From Bacteroides nordii WAL 11050 = JCM 12987 (GTDB lineage Bacteria > Bacteroidota > Bacteroidia > Bacteroidales > Bacteroidaceae): a stretch of DNA of 64,000 nucleotides. Shown piece by piece: positions 51,274 to 59,992 of the stretch. Each line of letters starts with the position of its first letter. Positions within the stretch are counted from its first letter, which is position 1. Below the pieces are notes generated by a model. That model was given only the letters and a program-made list of their open reading frames with translations, did not search any database and was not told where the DNA came from. A program made the position numbers and the translations under genes. The stretch covers positions 89,704 through 153,703 of the forward strand of contig BAJA01000009.1 in assembly GCA_000613465.1 (NCBI GenBank). The letters run 5' to 3'.

Positions 51274-54200
51274 TTAGAATGTAATATCGATGCCAAATGA
51301 GAATACCTTACTGAAATTGTATACTTCACCGGAATTCTCAACGTAAGACGAAGACGAAACAGCTGCTTCGGGATCAATGTATTTACAGTATTTCTTCATT
51401 GGCGACCAGTAAGCAAGATTTTCTCCGGTGAAATAAATACGTACCTGCTGGAGATATTTTTTTAACACCGGAAGGGTATAGCCTACTGTCAGATTCTTAA
51501 GCCGTAGATAGGCTACGTTCTGAATATACCGGTCATTGGGTGATGTCAGAGTATAGTGAGAATTGGTATTGTCAGAGTATGCTTCATAACCGCGAGGGAA
51601 TGGGAAGTATGCATCTGTATTATCTTCGCTCCATACCTGATCAACCAATTGCTGGCTTAAGAATGTATTGTGCGGACGGCAATACGGTCCCCAGAAAAGA
51701 TTGGCTTGGCCGGAGCTGGGATACCAGTTGCGTTTGCCCACACCTTGAAACAGAATAGAAAAATCGATGCCGTTCCATGAAAAATCACCACCGAATGTAT
51801 AAGAATACCTTGGAAGTGAATTACCGATGACTACCCGATCTCCCGGATCTTCGACCGTGTTTTTACCGATGGAAATCTTATTATCTCCATTGAGATCCAG
51901 GAATTTCGGATCGCCGGCATGAAGTCCCTTGCGGGTGGCTGTGGCGTCGATACGTTTGGTAAAGTAGGAGCAGTCAACTTTTTGGGCATATTCTGCCGCC
52001 TCTTCATCGGTACGGAAAAGGCCGTCGATTTTATACCCCCAGATATCTCCGAGTTTTTCACCTACATAGTGTTCCGAGATCAGTCGGGTATCATTGTCGA
52101 ACCGGGTTACTTTGGTCTGGTAATCGCCGAGACTGGCGCGCAACGAATAAGAGAACGGCCGCTAAACAGAGTCGCTCTGTCGCGCCAGACGAAACTGAGT
52201 TCCCAACCTTTAGTACGCATATCCGCAGCATTGGTACGCGGTTCGCTTGCACCGTAAACTCCGGGGAGTGATGCTCCCGGCATCATCATATCGGTGGTGT
52301 TGCGTATGTAATAGTCACCACTGAATGTTAGTCTGTTGTTTAAAAAAGCAAGGTCGACTCCCCAGTCATACGTCGTTATCTTTTCCCATGTCAAATCATT
52401 GGCTACAGGGGCGTCTTCACGGGCATATGTCAGCTTATCCGTACCATTGAACGTAAAATCTCCACTGGTGAGGTTGGTGTTGATCTTTTGAACAAACAGG
52501 TAGTCCGATACTTGTTGGTTGCCAAGACTACCGATAGAAAAACGTATTTTGGCATTATTCCACCACTGGCGTAAAGGTTCCCAGAAATTCTCCTGACTGA
52601 TACGCCATCCGACAGAACCTGAAGGAAAGTATCCCCAGCGGTTACGACTCCAGAAACGTGACGATCCGTCGGCACGTCCGGATGCTTCAAACAGATACTT
52701 GCCGTCATAGTCATAATTAACACGTCCAAAGACACCGAGTGTCTTGTACTTTGATTGTCCTCCGCTGACAGAATAAGTCGATCCGGCAGAGAGGTTGAAA
52801 TCATTCAGGTCTTCCGAAAGATTTCCATCGACCGATACCGCATTCTTGCGGTAATAACGGGTGTCATATTGCATACCGGTTACAATTTTGAAATTGTGTA
52901 CCCGATTCCAAGTGTGCGAATAATCGGCAAATGCTTCAAATGTCTGTTTATAGAGCGATTGGTTGGTTTCTTGAAGTTCGTTACGAAATTTGCTGGTGGT
53001 TTCCCATGAAATCACGCCTTCATGTGAAGAATACGGTGCATTGTTATAGCGATATTGTCCGAATTCATGAGAAAAACGATATGCGTGACTCAGATGCAAT
53101 GTTAAACCTTTCACGATATCTAATTCAAGGTTGTTTTTAATTGTCGCTTCATTCACTACCTCTTCGTTGGAAGTTTTGCCGTAAGTAAGCATCAGGTTCA
53201 TGTCACCAAGTACGCCGGCTCCTTGGTTTACTATTTCGGTACTATGTACGATTGTTCCATCGGGATTTTTAGGGACAAATAATGGAGAACCACCCATGGT
53301 TACATTACGAAATGTCGTTTGCTGGTTTTTCATTCCTGGCCACCACATTTTACCATAAAAATAGTTCAGATTGGTGCTAAAGCGGGCCCACTTTGTAATA
53401 TTAATGTCTAACTTTCCGCGAATACTGTAATTGTCATAAGGGTCATTTTGCAGGTTCATAATCCCTTCGGTATTGTAATAACGGCCGCTGACGTAGTATT
53501 TTACCCTGTCATTTCCCCCTCTTATCGATACATTGTGCTCATGTTGCATGCGAGTACGTTTGTAAATGTAATCATACCAATCGAAATTTCCGTAATATTT
53601 GTATGTTCCGTCTTCTTCGGCTACTACCCACGGGCGTTCGGGGTTTTCGGTCTTATCGCCGCGACGTATCTCGAGTTCATTCCAATCGTCCTCATCATAT
53701 TTAAGATAGTTTATCCCCTTATTCGAATAATAGAAAAAGCGGTCAACTACTTTGGCCCAGTCGTAACCACTGGTTATGTAGTCGGTACTTGTGGTGTTCT
53801 TTAATAGACCGAAACGGCCGTTATATGTAACTTTTACGCTGGAATCACTACCGGTTTTGGTGGTGACTAATACTACACCGGCTGAGGCTTTTGCACCGTA
53901 TACCGAAGCCGCTGCTGCATCTTTTAATATGGATACTGACTCTATGTCGTTAGGATTAAGGCGGTTAAGCTCCATCTCCACACCGTCGACGAGAATAAGT
54001 GGGGTACCTCCATTTAGAGATGCGGCACCACGAATATCTATTTCATAGCCTGAATCGGCTCTACCGGTATTAATGCCAATATTTAGCGATGGGTCCAGCC
54101 CTTGCAGGGCTTGTGCAGCGGAAGCGACAGGGCGGCCGTTGATCTCTTCATTTCCAATCACCCCGACAGCTCCCGTTAGGTTTACTTTTTTCTGGCTACC

Positions 54201-54825
54201 GAATCCGACTACTACTACTTCGTTAAGTATAGTCGAATTCTCGGTCATGGTAATATTCAAGACGTTTGAATTGCCTACTTTTATCGAAACATCGGAGAAG
54301 TACATAAGAAAACTTCAGTGTTTGTCCTGAAATCGCTTCAATGGAATAATCACCGTTCACGTTGGTGATTACGCCTTTACCCGATTCGGGATTAAGGACG
54401 GTAACACCGATAAGTGGTTCTTTATCAGTACCATTTATCACTTTTCCGGAAATCGGGCGTGGCTTTGGGGTCGCAGGGGTATTCTCGGTTGGTTGTTTCC
54501 GGTTTTGGATGATAATACTTTTGTTGGTCACTGTATAAGTGACATTTTGTCCCGTAAATATACGGCTAAGTATTGTACTAATAGATTCATTTTTAGCTGA
54601 GACTGAAACTTTACGATTCATGTCCACGTCATTCGATTCTACTGTTACGGAAAATCCATATTGCTGTTGCAGTTTCAATACAGCTTCGCGTACAGTCACA
54701 TTCTTTACTTGAAAATCAATACCTGTTGCAAGTGCCTTACCGGGAAGCAATGCGCTGACAACCAACGCAAACACTATAAAGGTGTTTCTTAGTATTGATT
54801 GATTAAAATGATAGCTGTTGTACAT
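51274..54825 (-). pseudogene. SusC/RagA TonB-dependent receptor with STN domain, two frameshifts
   Basis: Outer-membrane glycan importer, about 1183 residues when repaired. Signal peptide about 1-33. An STN signalling domain (about 36-110; VREAVLKLQQQYGFSVTVES, ISTILSRIFTGQNVTYTV) precedes a carboxypeptidase-regulatory-like domain (ISGKVINGTDKEPLIGVTVL), the TonB box/plug (LNEVVVVGFGSQKKVNLTGAV, ASVYGAKASAGVVLVTTK) and the beta-barrel ending FSFGIDITF. Break 1 near 54300: VNGDYSIEAISGQTLKFSYV continues as FSDVSIKVGNSN, and two missing bases (a Gly codon) would restore SYVGFSDV. Break 2 near 52156: one missing G restores FSGRFSYSLRASLGD. The STN domain marks it as a sensor working with FecR and the ECF sigma factor. 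Both breaks are probably sequence errors. Confidence 0.93.
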
Positions 54826-55063
54826 GTTATAAGATTTATTATAATTGATTGATCAGAATTGATTCATTGATATTGTTTTCATTTATTGTAGCAGGGATAT
54901 TTATAGTATTTCATGAAGTACTTTATTCTATCTATGTTATTAGATTTAGTTTTCTACGAGTCATCATTCCATCGTTTAGATTGGATAAGGGAATTGGGTT
55001 TCTCATTGTATTTGGTGCTAACTTTTTTATCATAAACGAATCTGATATGGGTAGTTCTACTTA

Positions 55064-55094
55064 AAGAACCCACAATAGAAAGAGATTACGTAAT
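55064..55094 (-). promoter_or_regulatory. Putative ECF-sigma promoter of the susC operon
   Basis: On the - strand ATTACGTA (55094-55087), 17 nt, then GTTCTT (55069-55064). Same boxes and spacing as at fecR and the symporter gene. It lies 238 bp before the susC start codon, so susC would have a long untranslated leader. Confidence 0.6.
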
Positions 55095-55281
55095 GGAGAG
55101 TTGCTTTTTTTGTTTCAACTCAATATATTGTGTGAATTAATTGTGATATACATTCTTTTTTATTGATAGATATATTGTGATATTTTAATTTATGGAGATA
55201 TTTGAATGACATTGATAGATACCTTGTCGTAATTTTTTTGGGTGTAAAAATAAAACAATAGGTAGCCTGTTATTTTCTTTC

Positions 55282-55381
55282 ATTAAAACGTAAATGATCG
55301 CAGATTATCGCAAATTAGATGGCTTGCTGTACTTGAGCGTCGATATTCTTTGCGTGAATTTGTGATAGTCTGCATTTCAAT
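55282..55381 (-). repeat. 100-bp interspersed repeat, copy e
   Basis: The - strand reads ATTGAAATGCAGACTATCAC at one end, CACGCAAAGAATATCG and CAGCAAGCCATCTAAT in the middle and ATGATC..CGTTTTAAT at the other. It matches 5722-5821 end to end, in inverted orientation and at the same length. Confidence 0.8.
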
Positions 55382-55745
55382 AAAACTATCTTTTAATTAG
55401 GATACAGTACTTATTGAAATAAGCTTTTAGAATATTGCAATTTTATAGGTGACATTGAATAACCGGAAGTGTACATTCTTGTATAGTAAAAGTATATGTT
55501 TTATATATATGTATATATGATTATCAGTTGTTTACTGGAAATCTATTTGAGTGGTTATCTATATGTTTTTTCTGTACAGCTATGAATTATCGTTTCATTT
55601 ATCTTCAGAATATTCTCTTTGCAATATGTTATTTTCTTTTTTGTAGAAGAATATTTTGTACTGGTTTTCCGGTACGTGGGAATAAATCTATAATAAATTT
55701 GTTCTTTTTTTTTCTTTTTGCTGTGGCTGTGATAGAAAATTGTTA

Positions 55746-55753
55746 TACATTTG
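55746..55753 (+). promoter_or_regulatory. -7 box upstream of the PEGA operon
   Basis: TACATTTG matches TAnnTTTG. TTTG at 55717-55720 is upstream but 25 nt away, longer than usual. A transcript from here would include both hairpins before the PEGA gene, a leader of about 290 nt. Confidence 0.4.
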
Positions 55754-55857
55754 CAATATAGTTTTGCTATTCGTGGTGGCGAGTTATAATAAGCAAAACT
55801 TTTAAATATTAGAAAAAAACGCAAGAAGCGTAAAGTTATTATCCCCTAATTCGGAAT

Positions 55858-55962
55858 CTGGAAAATTCAAAATGTCATGGGATAATAGCAACAGTCTTCT
55901 CACGCCAACGTTATAGTTAGGCGTGAGGATTGTTGTCTATTCATGACATGGGCATTTTCCAG
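55858..55962 (+). ncRNA. Long rod-like hairpin, candidate leader RNA or small RNA
   Basis: A 105-nt segment folds almost completely on itself: CTGGAAAAT (55858-55866) with ATTTTCCAG (55954-55962), ATGTCATG (55872-55879) with CATGACAT (55942-55949), AATAG and CAACA with TGTTG and CTATT, and CTCACGCC (55899-55906) with GGCGTGAG (55920-55927) closing a 13-nt loop. CTAA and TTAG extend the base of the rod outwards. No T tract follows, so it does not look like a simple terminator. GTTTTGCT / AGCAAAAC (55761-55799) forms a second hairpin upstream. A 6S-like RNA, a leader element or a DNA-level inverted repeat are all possible; I cannot assign a family. Confidence 0.4.
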
Positions 55963-56056
55963 AGCCTCGGATTTAGAATAGAATTAACAGTCCTCGCGCC
56001 TTCTTTATGCAGTTAACCTCCGTCAAAGAGGACAGGCGGAATAAAAACTATACACA

Positions 56057-57400
56057 ATGACAAACCAAGCAAGGCGTGGCTTCTTTTTAGTAGTCCTCTT
56101 TTTGACCAGCTTCTTATCTCAGTGGGTCTATGCACAAGGAAAAATAGAAGTTGCTTCTTTTAACCGAATGGAAACTGACATTACAGCTCGCGTCACGGCT
56201 CCTAAGAGAGATCAGAACGGAGAAGTATGTGCACTGATCCGGATTGTAACTACTGTAAAAGATCTGATGTTCGAACCGGACGCTTTAGGAATCACTGCCC
56301 GTGAAAACAAACCGGGCGAAATCTGGCTTTATGTACCTCGCGGCGCTCGCCGTATTTCTATTATGCATGACAAATATGGGGTGCTACGCAATTACTTTTA
56401 CCCCGATATTATTGATAAATCTACCGTCTATGAAATGGAAGTACGAGTCAATGACGGTACTTCCCACGAACCTGTAGATACAAATACACAACTTTTAGTG
56501 ATGCGCCCCGACCCGGCTGATGCTACTATCTATATAGATGATGAAAAGGTGCCTACGGAAAAAGGGCTCTTCACGGCTACCATGAAGAAAGGTAGTCATA
56601 CCTATCGTGTGGAAGCTCCGATGTATGCTTCGGAAGCCGGAGTCGTCGATCTGGGGAGTGAACAGAAGATTATGAGTGTTACTTTAAAACCAAAATTCGG
56701 ATACCTCGAAGTCTTTTCTTTACCGGAGCAGGATGCCAATGTTTACATTGATGGTACTTTGGCAGGACAAACACCTTATAAAAGTGACCGTATGCCAATA
56801 CGTTCCTATAGACTTCGTATAGAGAAAGATCTTTTCTTTCCTATAGATACGGTGGTGAATATCTCCGCCGGAGAAACAAACGGGCAAACCTTCACAATGA
56901 TTTCCACGATTAAACCTAAAGAGCCACGTCGTATGCTGGTGATGGCTGAAGTAGGTTATCATCCTTCACAATTGTCTTATGGCGGTATGATTGGTTTTGT
57001 TCGCAAGAACGGAGCTTATGTAAAGTTTCGTAGTGATTTCGGTTCTGCTTCCGCTGATTTGGAGTGTGATGATAGCGGCGCGTTGACTTCCGGAGGTGAG
57101 GGTACTCCCTATTACAAAGAAGGAGTCACTCAGAAAGCCCGTTTGTCGGTCACTGCCGGTTATCTGCGGCAATTATGGAAGCCCGTTTATCTCTATGCAG
57201 GTGCAGGGTATGGTAGCCGTACATTGGCTTGGGAAACTGTAGAAGGTGAATTGGTGAAGAATACTGATCATTCGGCGGTAGGTGTTGCTGCCGAACTGGG
57301 TGTTATCGGGCGTTTGGGTAAGTTTGCTCTTTCTGTAGGATTTCACACTGTGAATTTCAAGCATCATGAAGTTACTGTTGGAGTGGGTATTATATTTTAA
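56057..57400 (+). CDS. PEGA-domain protein with C-terminal outer-membrane part
   Basis: 447 residues. Signal peptide about 1-27 (GFFLVVLFLTSFLSQWVYAQ). The N-terminal domain (about 28-145) contains LIRIVTTVKDLMFEPDALGI and GEIWLYVPRGARRISIMHDKYG. Two PEGA repeats follow: PADATIYIDDEKVPTEKGLFTATMKKGSHTYRVEA (about 152-190) and PEQDANVYIDGTLAGQTPYKSDRMPIRSYRLRIEK (about 222-258). From about 295 the sequence alternates in the beta-strand manner of a small outer-membrane barrel (RMLVMAEVGYHPSQLSYGGM, VTAGYLRQLWKPVYLYAGAGYGS) and ends VGVGIIF. It is the first gene of a three-gene operon with large surface proteins. Function unknown; anchoring or assembling them at the cell surface is plausible. 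Confidence 0.85.
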   Translation: MTNQARRGFFLVVLFLTSFLSQWVYAQGKIEVASFNRMETDITARVTAPKRDQNGEVCALIRIVTTVKDLMFEPDALGITARENKPGEIWLYVPRGARRISIMHDKYGVLRNYFYPDIIDKSTVYEMEVRVNDGTSHEPVDTNTQLLVMRPDPADATIYIDDEKVPTEKGLFTATMKKGSHTYRVEAPMYASEAGVVDLGSEQKIMSVTLKPKFGYLEVFSLPEQDANVYIDGTLAGQTPYKSDRMPIRSYRLRIEKDLFFPIDTVVNISAGETNGQTFTMISTIKPKEPRRMLVMAEVGYHPSQLSYGGMIGFVRKNGAYVKFRSDFGSASADLECDDSGALTSGGEGTPYYKEGVTQKARLSVTAGYLRQLWKPVYLYAGAGYGSRTLAWETVEGELVKNTDHSAVGVAAELGVIGRLGKFALSVGFHTVNFKHHEVTVGVGIIF

Positions 57401-57416
57401 TTAGTGGAAGTAAAAA

Positions 57417-59987
57417 ATGAAAAAGATAACACATCTTATTATATGCAGTCTGCTGTTAGTGATGGCAGCCTGTGAAAAGGATACGGAGCCTGCAAATTTT
57501 GCTCCGAAGTTGGCGACTGGTGAAGCGACCAATATTTATCGAACCGGAGCTACTCTGTCAGGAAGCATGGAAAAGGCAGAAGGAGTGGTGGTAAAAGAAT
57601 ACGGTGTTCTTTATTCCACGTTGCAGAGTATGGCAGAATATACTGAAGTGAAAGTTGGCACAGACAATGAAGGTAAATTCAGTGTGCAACTTCAGGCATT
57701 GGAACCCGGTAAGACATATTATTATTGTAGTTATGCCAATAGCGGATACAGTATTGCTAAGGGGGAGACAAAGAGCTTTACTACGGTAGAGAGCAAGACG
57801 CCCGTCTTTAGTGATTTGCAGGTCTCGGGCACCGATGAGAAAAGTTTTATCGTATCTACTTCTGTGCTGGATGACGGAGGAGGTGAAATGTTCCTTTCCG
57901 GCTTTTGCTGGAAAGAGACGACAGATGCGAATTATGTGCCTACGGAGAAGGACAACACAAAGAATATAGACGACGTGTCCAACTATCAGGTACGTATCAA
58001 TGACTTGAAACCGGGAAGGCTCTACGCAGTGCGTGCGTATGCTATCAATTCCAACGGGCGTGGGTATGGTACAACAACTTATGTAACAACAAAGACGACT
58101 GATCTTCCCGTTGTTTCTTCCTGTGCTCCGCAAGACTCTACCAATGTCTCCATCACAATGCAGGCACGTATATTGGCCAATAGTACTTTGGTGACAGAGA
58201 AAGGATTCTGTTATAGTTCGGAGGTACAAGAACCTACCATTGCCAATCTGAAAGAGATTTCATTAGTGCCCGATACAACGATTTATGGAACAATCGGTGG
58301 CTTGAAGCCGGGAAATACATACTATATCCGTGCATATGCTGTCAGCAGTCTTGGTGTTGGTTATGGTGATGTATTCTCGTATACTATCCCCGGAGGAGAA
58401 GTAGACAATGAGTTTTCCGTCAATACCTTGAGTGTAGAGGATATCAGCCGGACATCAGCGTTAGTAAGAGGAAAGGTGAATGTGAGCGATCTGAGTTCTC
58501 TTATCGAATTCGGACTGGAGTGGTTTGAGGGATTGTCGGATATGAGTTATGTCATCATAGACAACTATCCGAGTGCTAATATCAGTCAGTTGACCGGAGA
58601 ATTTTCATTGCAAATGTCCTCTTTGCCTTCCGGCAAGAAAATCAGGGTGCGTGCATGGGCGAGGATCATGCAGGGCGGAAATGAAGTAAGGGCGCAAGGT
58701 GAACTTCTGGAGTTTACCACCGTGCAGAGCAATCCGGCTGTTGTGGGCTATCCCACAGTGAGTAATGTAACAGCAAATTCGGCATCTATTTCTGCCTCAA
58801 TTGATAAGAATAAAGGCGGTGAGATTACAGCATGCGGATTTTATTACAGTACGGTTCATGATACCCCCGACAGTCAGGATGTCCAGGTGTCATCCTCCAC
58901 TGCAGGGAATGCGGTTACAGCTAATCTGACAGGACTGGAGGAAGGACAAACTTACTATATTCGTGCTTACGCAGTGAATGAGGCGGGGATGTCCTATGGT
59001 GATGTTGCTGTTTTCCGGACGGTGGCTGTCACCCTGCCTGTTGTAAAAATGAATGAAATCACTAATGTGACCCCTTCTTCTGCAAAGTTGTACGGCACTG
59101 TCACTTCGGCCGGATCCGGCATTATTCATCGGAAAGGTTTTTGTTGGAGTAATACGCAGACTTCTCCTTTGCTTGGACAAGATGCCAGTTGTGAAGTCTC
59201 AACCGGAGAGGATGCGTACTCTTATGCCTTGACAGGGCTTTCCGGGAAAACGAAATACTATGTTCGTGCCTATGCTGAAAATGAGAAAGGAATAAGCTAT
59301 AGTGAAACCGCTGAATTTCAGACAGGGTCTGCTGCTGTAATTCCTACACTTGGCGGAACTACTGTAAGTGAAATAGGTGAAACTTCTGCCAAAGCGGTCG
59401 CTACAGTCGTGAGTGATGGGGGGATTTCTGTCTCCGCTAAGGGCTTTTGTTATAGCTCGACAAACAACCAGCCAACGTTAGAAGCAGGAATAGTGTTTTC
59501 GGACGCTTCAACAGGAGGTTCGATAACCGGGGTTTTGAAGGATCTCGAACCCAATGCAAAATACTACATTCGTGCTTATGCCACTAACGGAGAAGGAACG
59601 GCGTATGGAGTGGTGAATGAGTTTTCTACACAAAAAGAATCTTCTTCTACGCCCACAGTTGGAGTTACCGTTATTAATACTGTAACTAAAACGACCGCCG
59701 GAGTTGCATCGAGTATAACGAATGATGGCGGAGCGGCGATAACCGAAAGGGGATTCTGCTACAGTACTGTTAACACAACACCCACTATCAGTGATAATAA
59801 AATAAATTCAGATATTTCACAGAAGGATTTTACCGGAAGTCTGGAGTCATTGACTATAAGCACTCAATATTATATTCGTGCCTATGCCGTAAATATGAAT
59901 GGGATAAGCTATGGAGAAACTAATTCGTTTACTACCAGAAGTGATATCCCGGACAACTCTGATAATCAATCACCTGATAAAAAATAA
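57417..59987 (+). CDS. Surface lipoprotein with tandem Fn3-like repeats
   Basis: 856 residues. Lipoprotein signal with lipobox MAAC (Cys19 in LLLVMAACEKDTEP). The mature protein is eight to nine tandem units of about 90-100 residues, each ending in a strand pair such as YYIRAYAVNEAGMSYGDVAVFRT, KYYVRAYAENEKGISYSETAEF and YYIRAYATNGEGTAYGVVNEF. Each also has an internal GFCYS / GFCWS motif. The units resemble fibronectin type III-like domains common in Bacteroidetes surface proteins. The C-terminus (SDIPDNSDNQSPDKK) is polar. It starts 16 bp after the PEGA gene and ends 5 bp before the LRR gene. Probably an elongated surface stalk or adhesin; ligand unknown. Confidence 0.88.
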   Translation: MKKITHLIICSLLLVMAACEKDTEPANFAPKLATGEATNIYRTGATLSGSMEKAEGVVVKEYGVLYSTLQSMAEYTEVKVGTDNEGKFSVQLQALEPGKTYYYCSYANSGYSIAKGETKSFTTVESKTPVFSDLQVSGTDEKSFIVSTSVLDDGGGEMFLSGFCWKETTDANYVPTEKDNTKNIDDVSNYQVRINDLKPGRLYAVRAYAINSNGRGYGTTTYVTTKTTDLPVVSSCAPQDSTNVSITMQARILANSTLVTEKGFCYSSEVQEPTIANLKEISLVPDTTIYGTIGGLKPGNTYYIRAYAVSSLGVGYGDVFSYTIPGGEVDNEFSVNTLSVEDISRTSALVRGKVNVSDLSSLIEFGLEWFEGLSDMSYVIIDNYPSANISQLTGEFSLQMSSLPSGKKIRVRAWARIMQGGNEVRAQGELLEFTTVQSNPAVVGYPTVSNVTANSASISASIDKNKGGEITACGFYYSTVHDTPDSQDVQVSSSTAGNAVTANLTGLEEGQTYYIRAYAVNEAGMSYGDVAVFRTVAVTLPVVKMNEITNVTPSSAKLYGTVTSAGSGIIHRKGFCWSNTQTSPLLGQDASCEVSTGEDAYSYALTGLSGKTKYYVRAYAENEKGISYSETAEFQTGSAAVIPTLGGTTVSEIGETSAKAVATVVSDGGISVSAKGFCYSSTNNQPTLEAGIVFSDASTGGSITGVLKDLEPNAKYYIRAYATNGEGTAYGVVNEFSTQKESSSTPTVGVTVINTVTKTTAGVASSITNDGGAAITERGFCYSTVNTTPTISDNKINSDISQKDFTGSLESLTISTQYYIRAYAVNMNGISYGETNSFTTRSDIPDNSDNQSPDKK

Positions 59988-59992
59988 TAGAT

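Larger units (their letters stand above)
54826..56056. other. 1.2-kb intergenic region between divergent susC and PEGA operons
   Basis: No convincing gene; small open frames here lack family features and are very A/T rich. It contains the susC promoter motif (55064-55094) with a long leader of about 230 nt before susC, a copy of the 100-bp repeat (55282-55381), an A/T-rich stretch (about 55440-55740), a -7 box (55746-55753) and two hairpins (55761-55799 and 55858-55962) before the PEGA gene. Confidence 0.65.

Noticed and set aside
264..54301. Frame breaks as programmed frameshifting or phase variation
   Set aside because: The sites are only 2-3 base runs without slippery heptamers or long homopolymers, and they occur in unrelated housekeeping-type and PUL genes alike.
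54849..55064. 71-codon hydrophobic open frame in the susC upstream region
   Set aside because: A/T-rich spacer sequence on the strand opposite the susC leader, no family features.
55528..55761. 77-codon Phe/Tyr-rich open frame before the PEGA gene
   Set aside because: Composition follows the A/T-rich DNA, and the frame ends inside the promoter region of the next operon.
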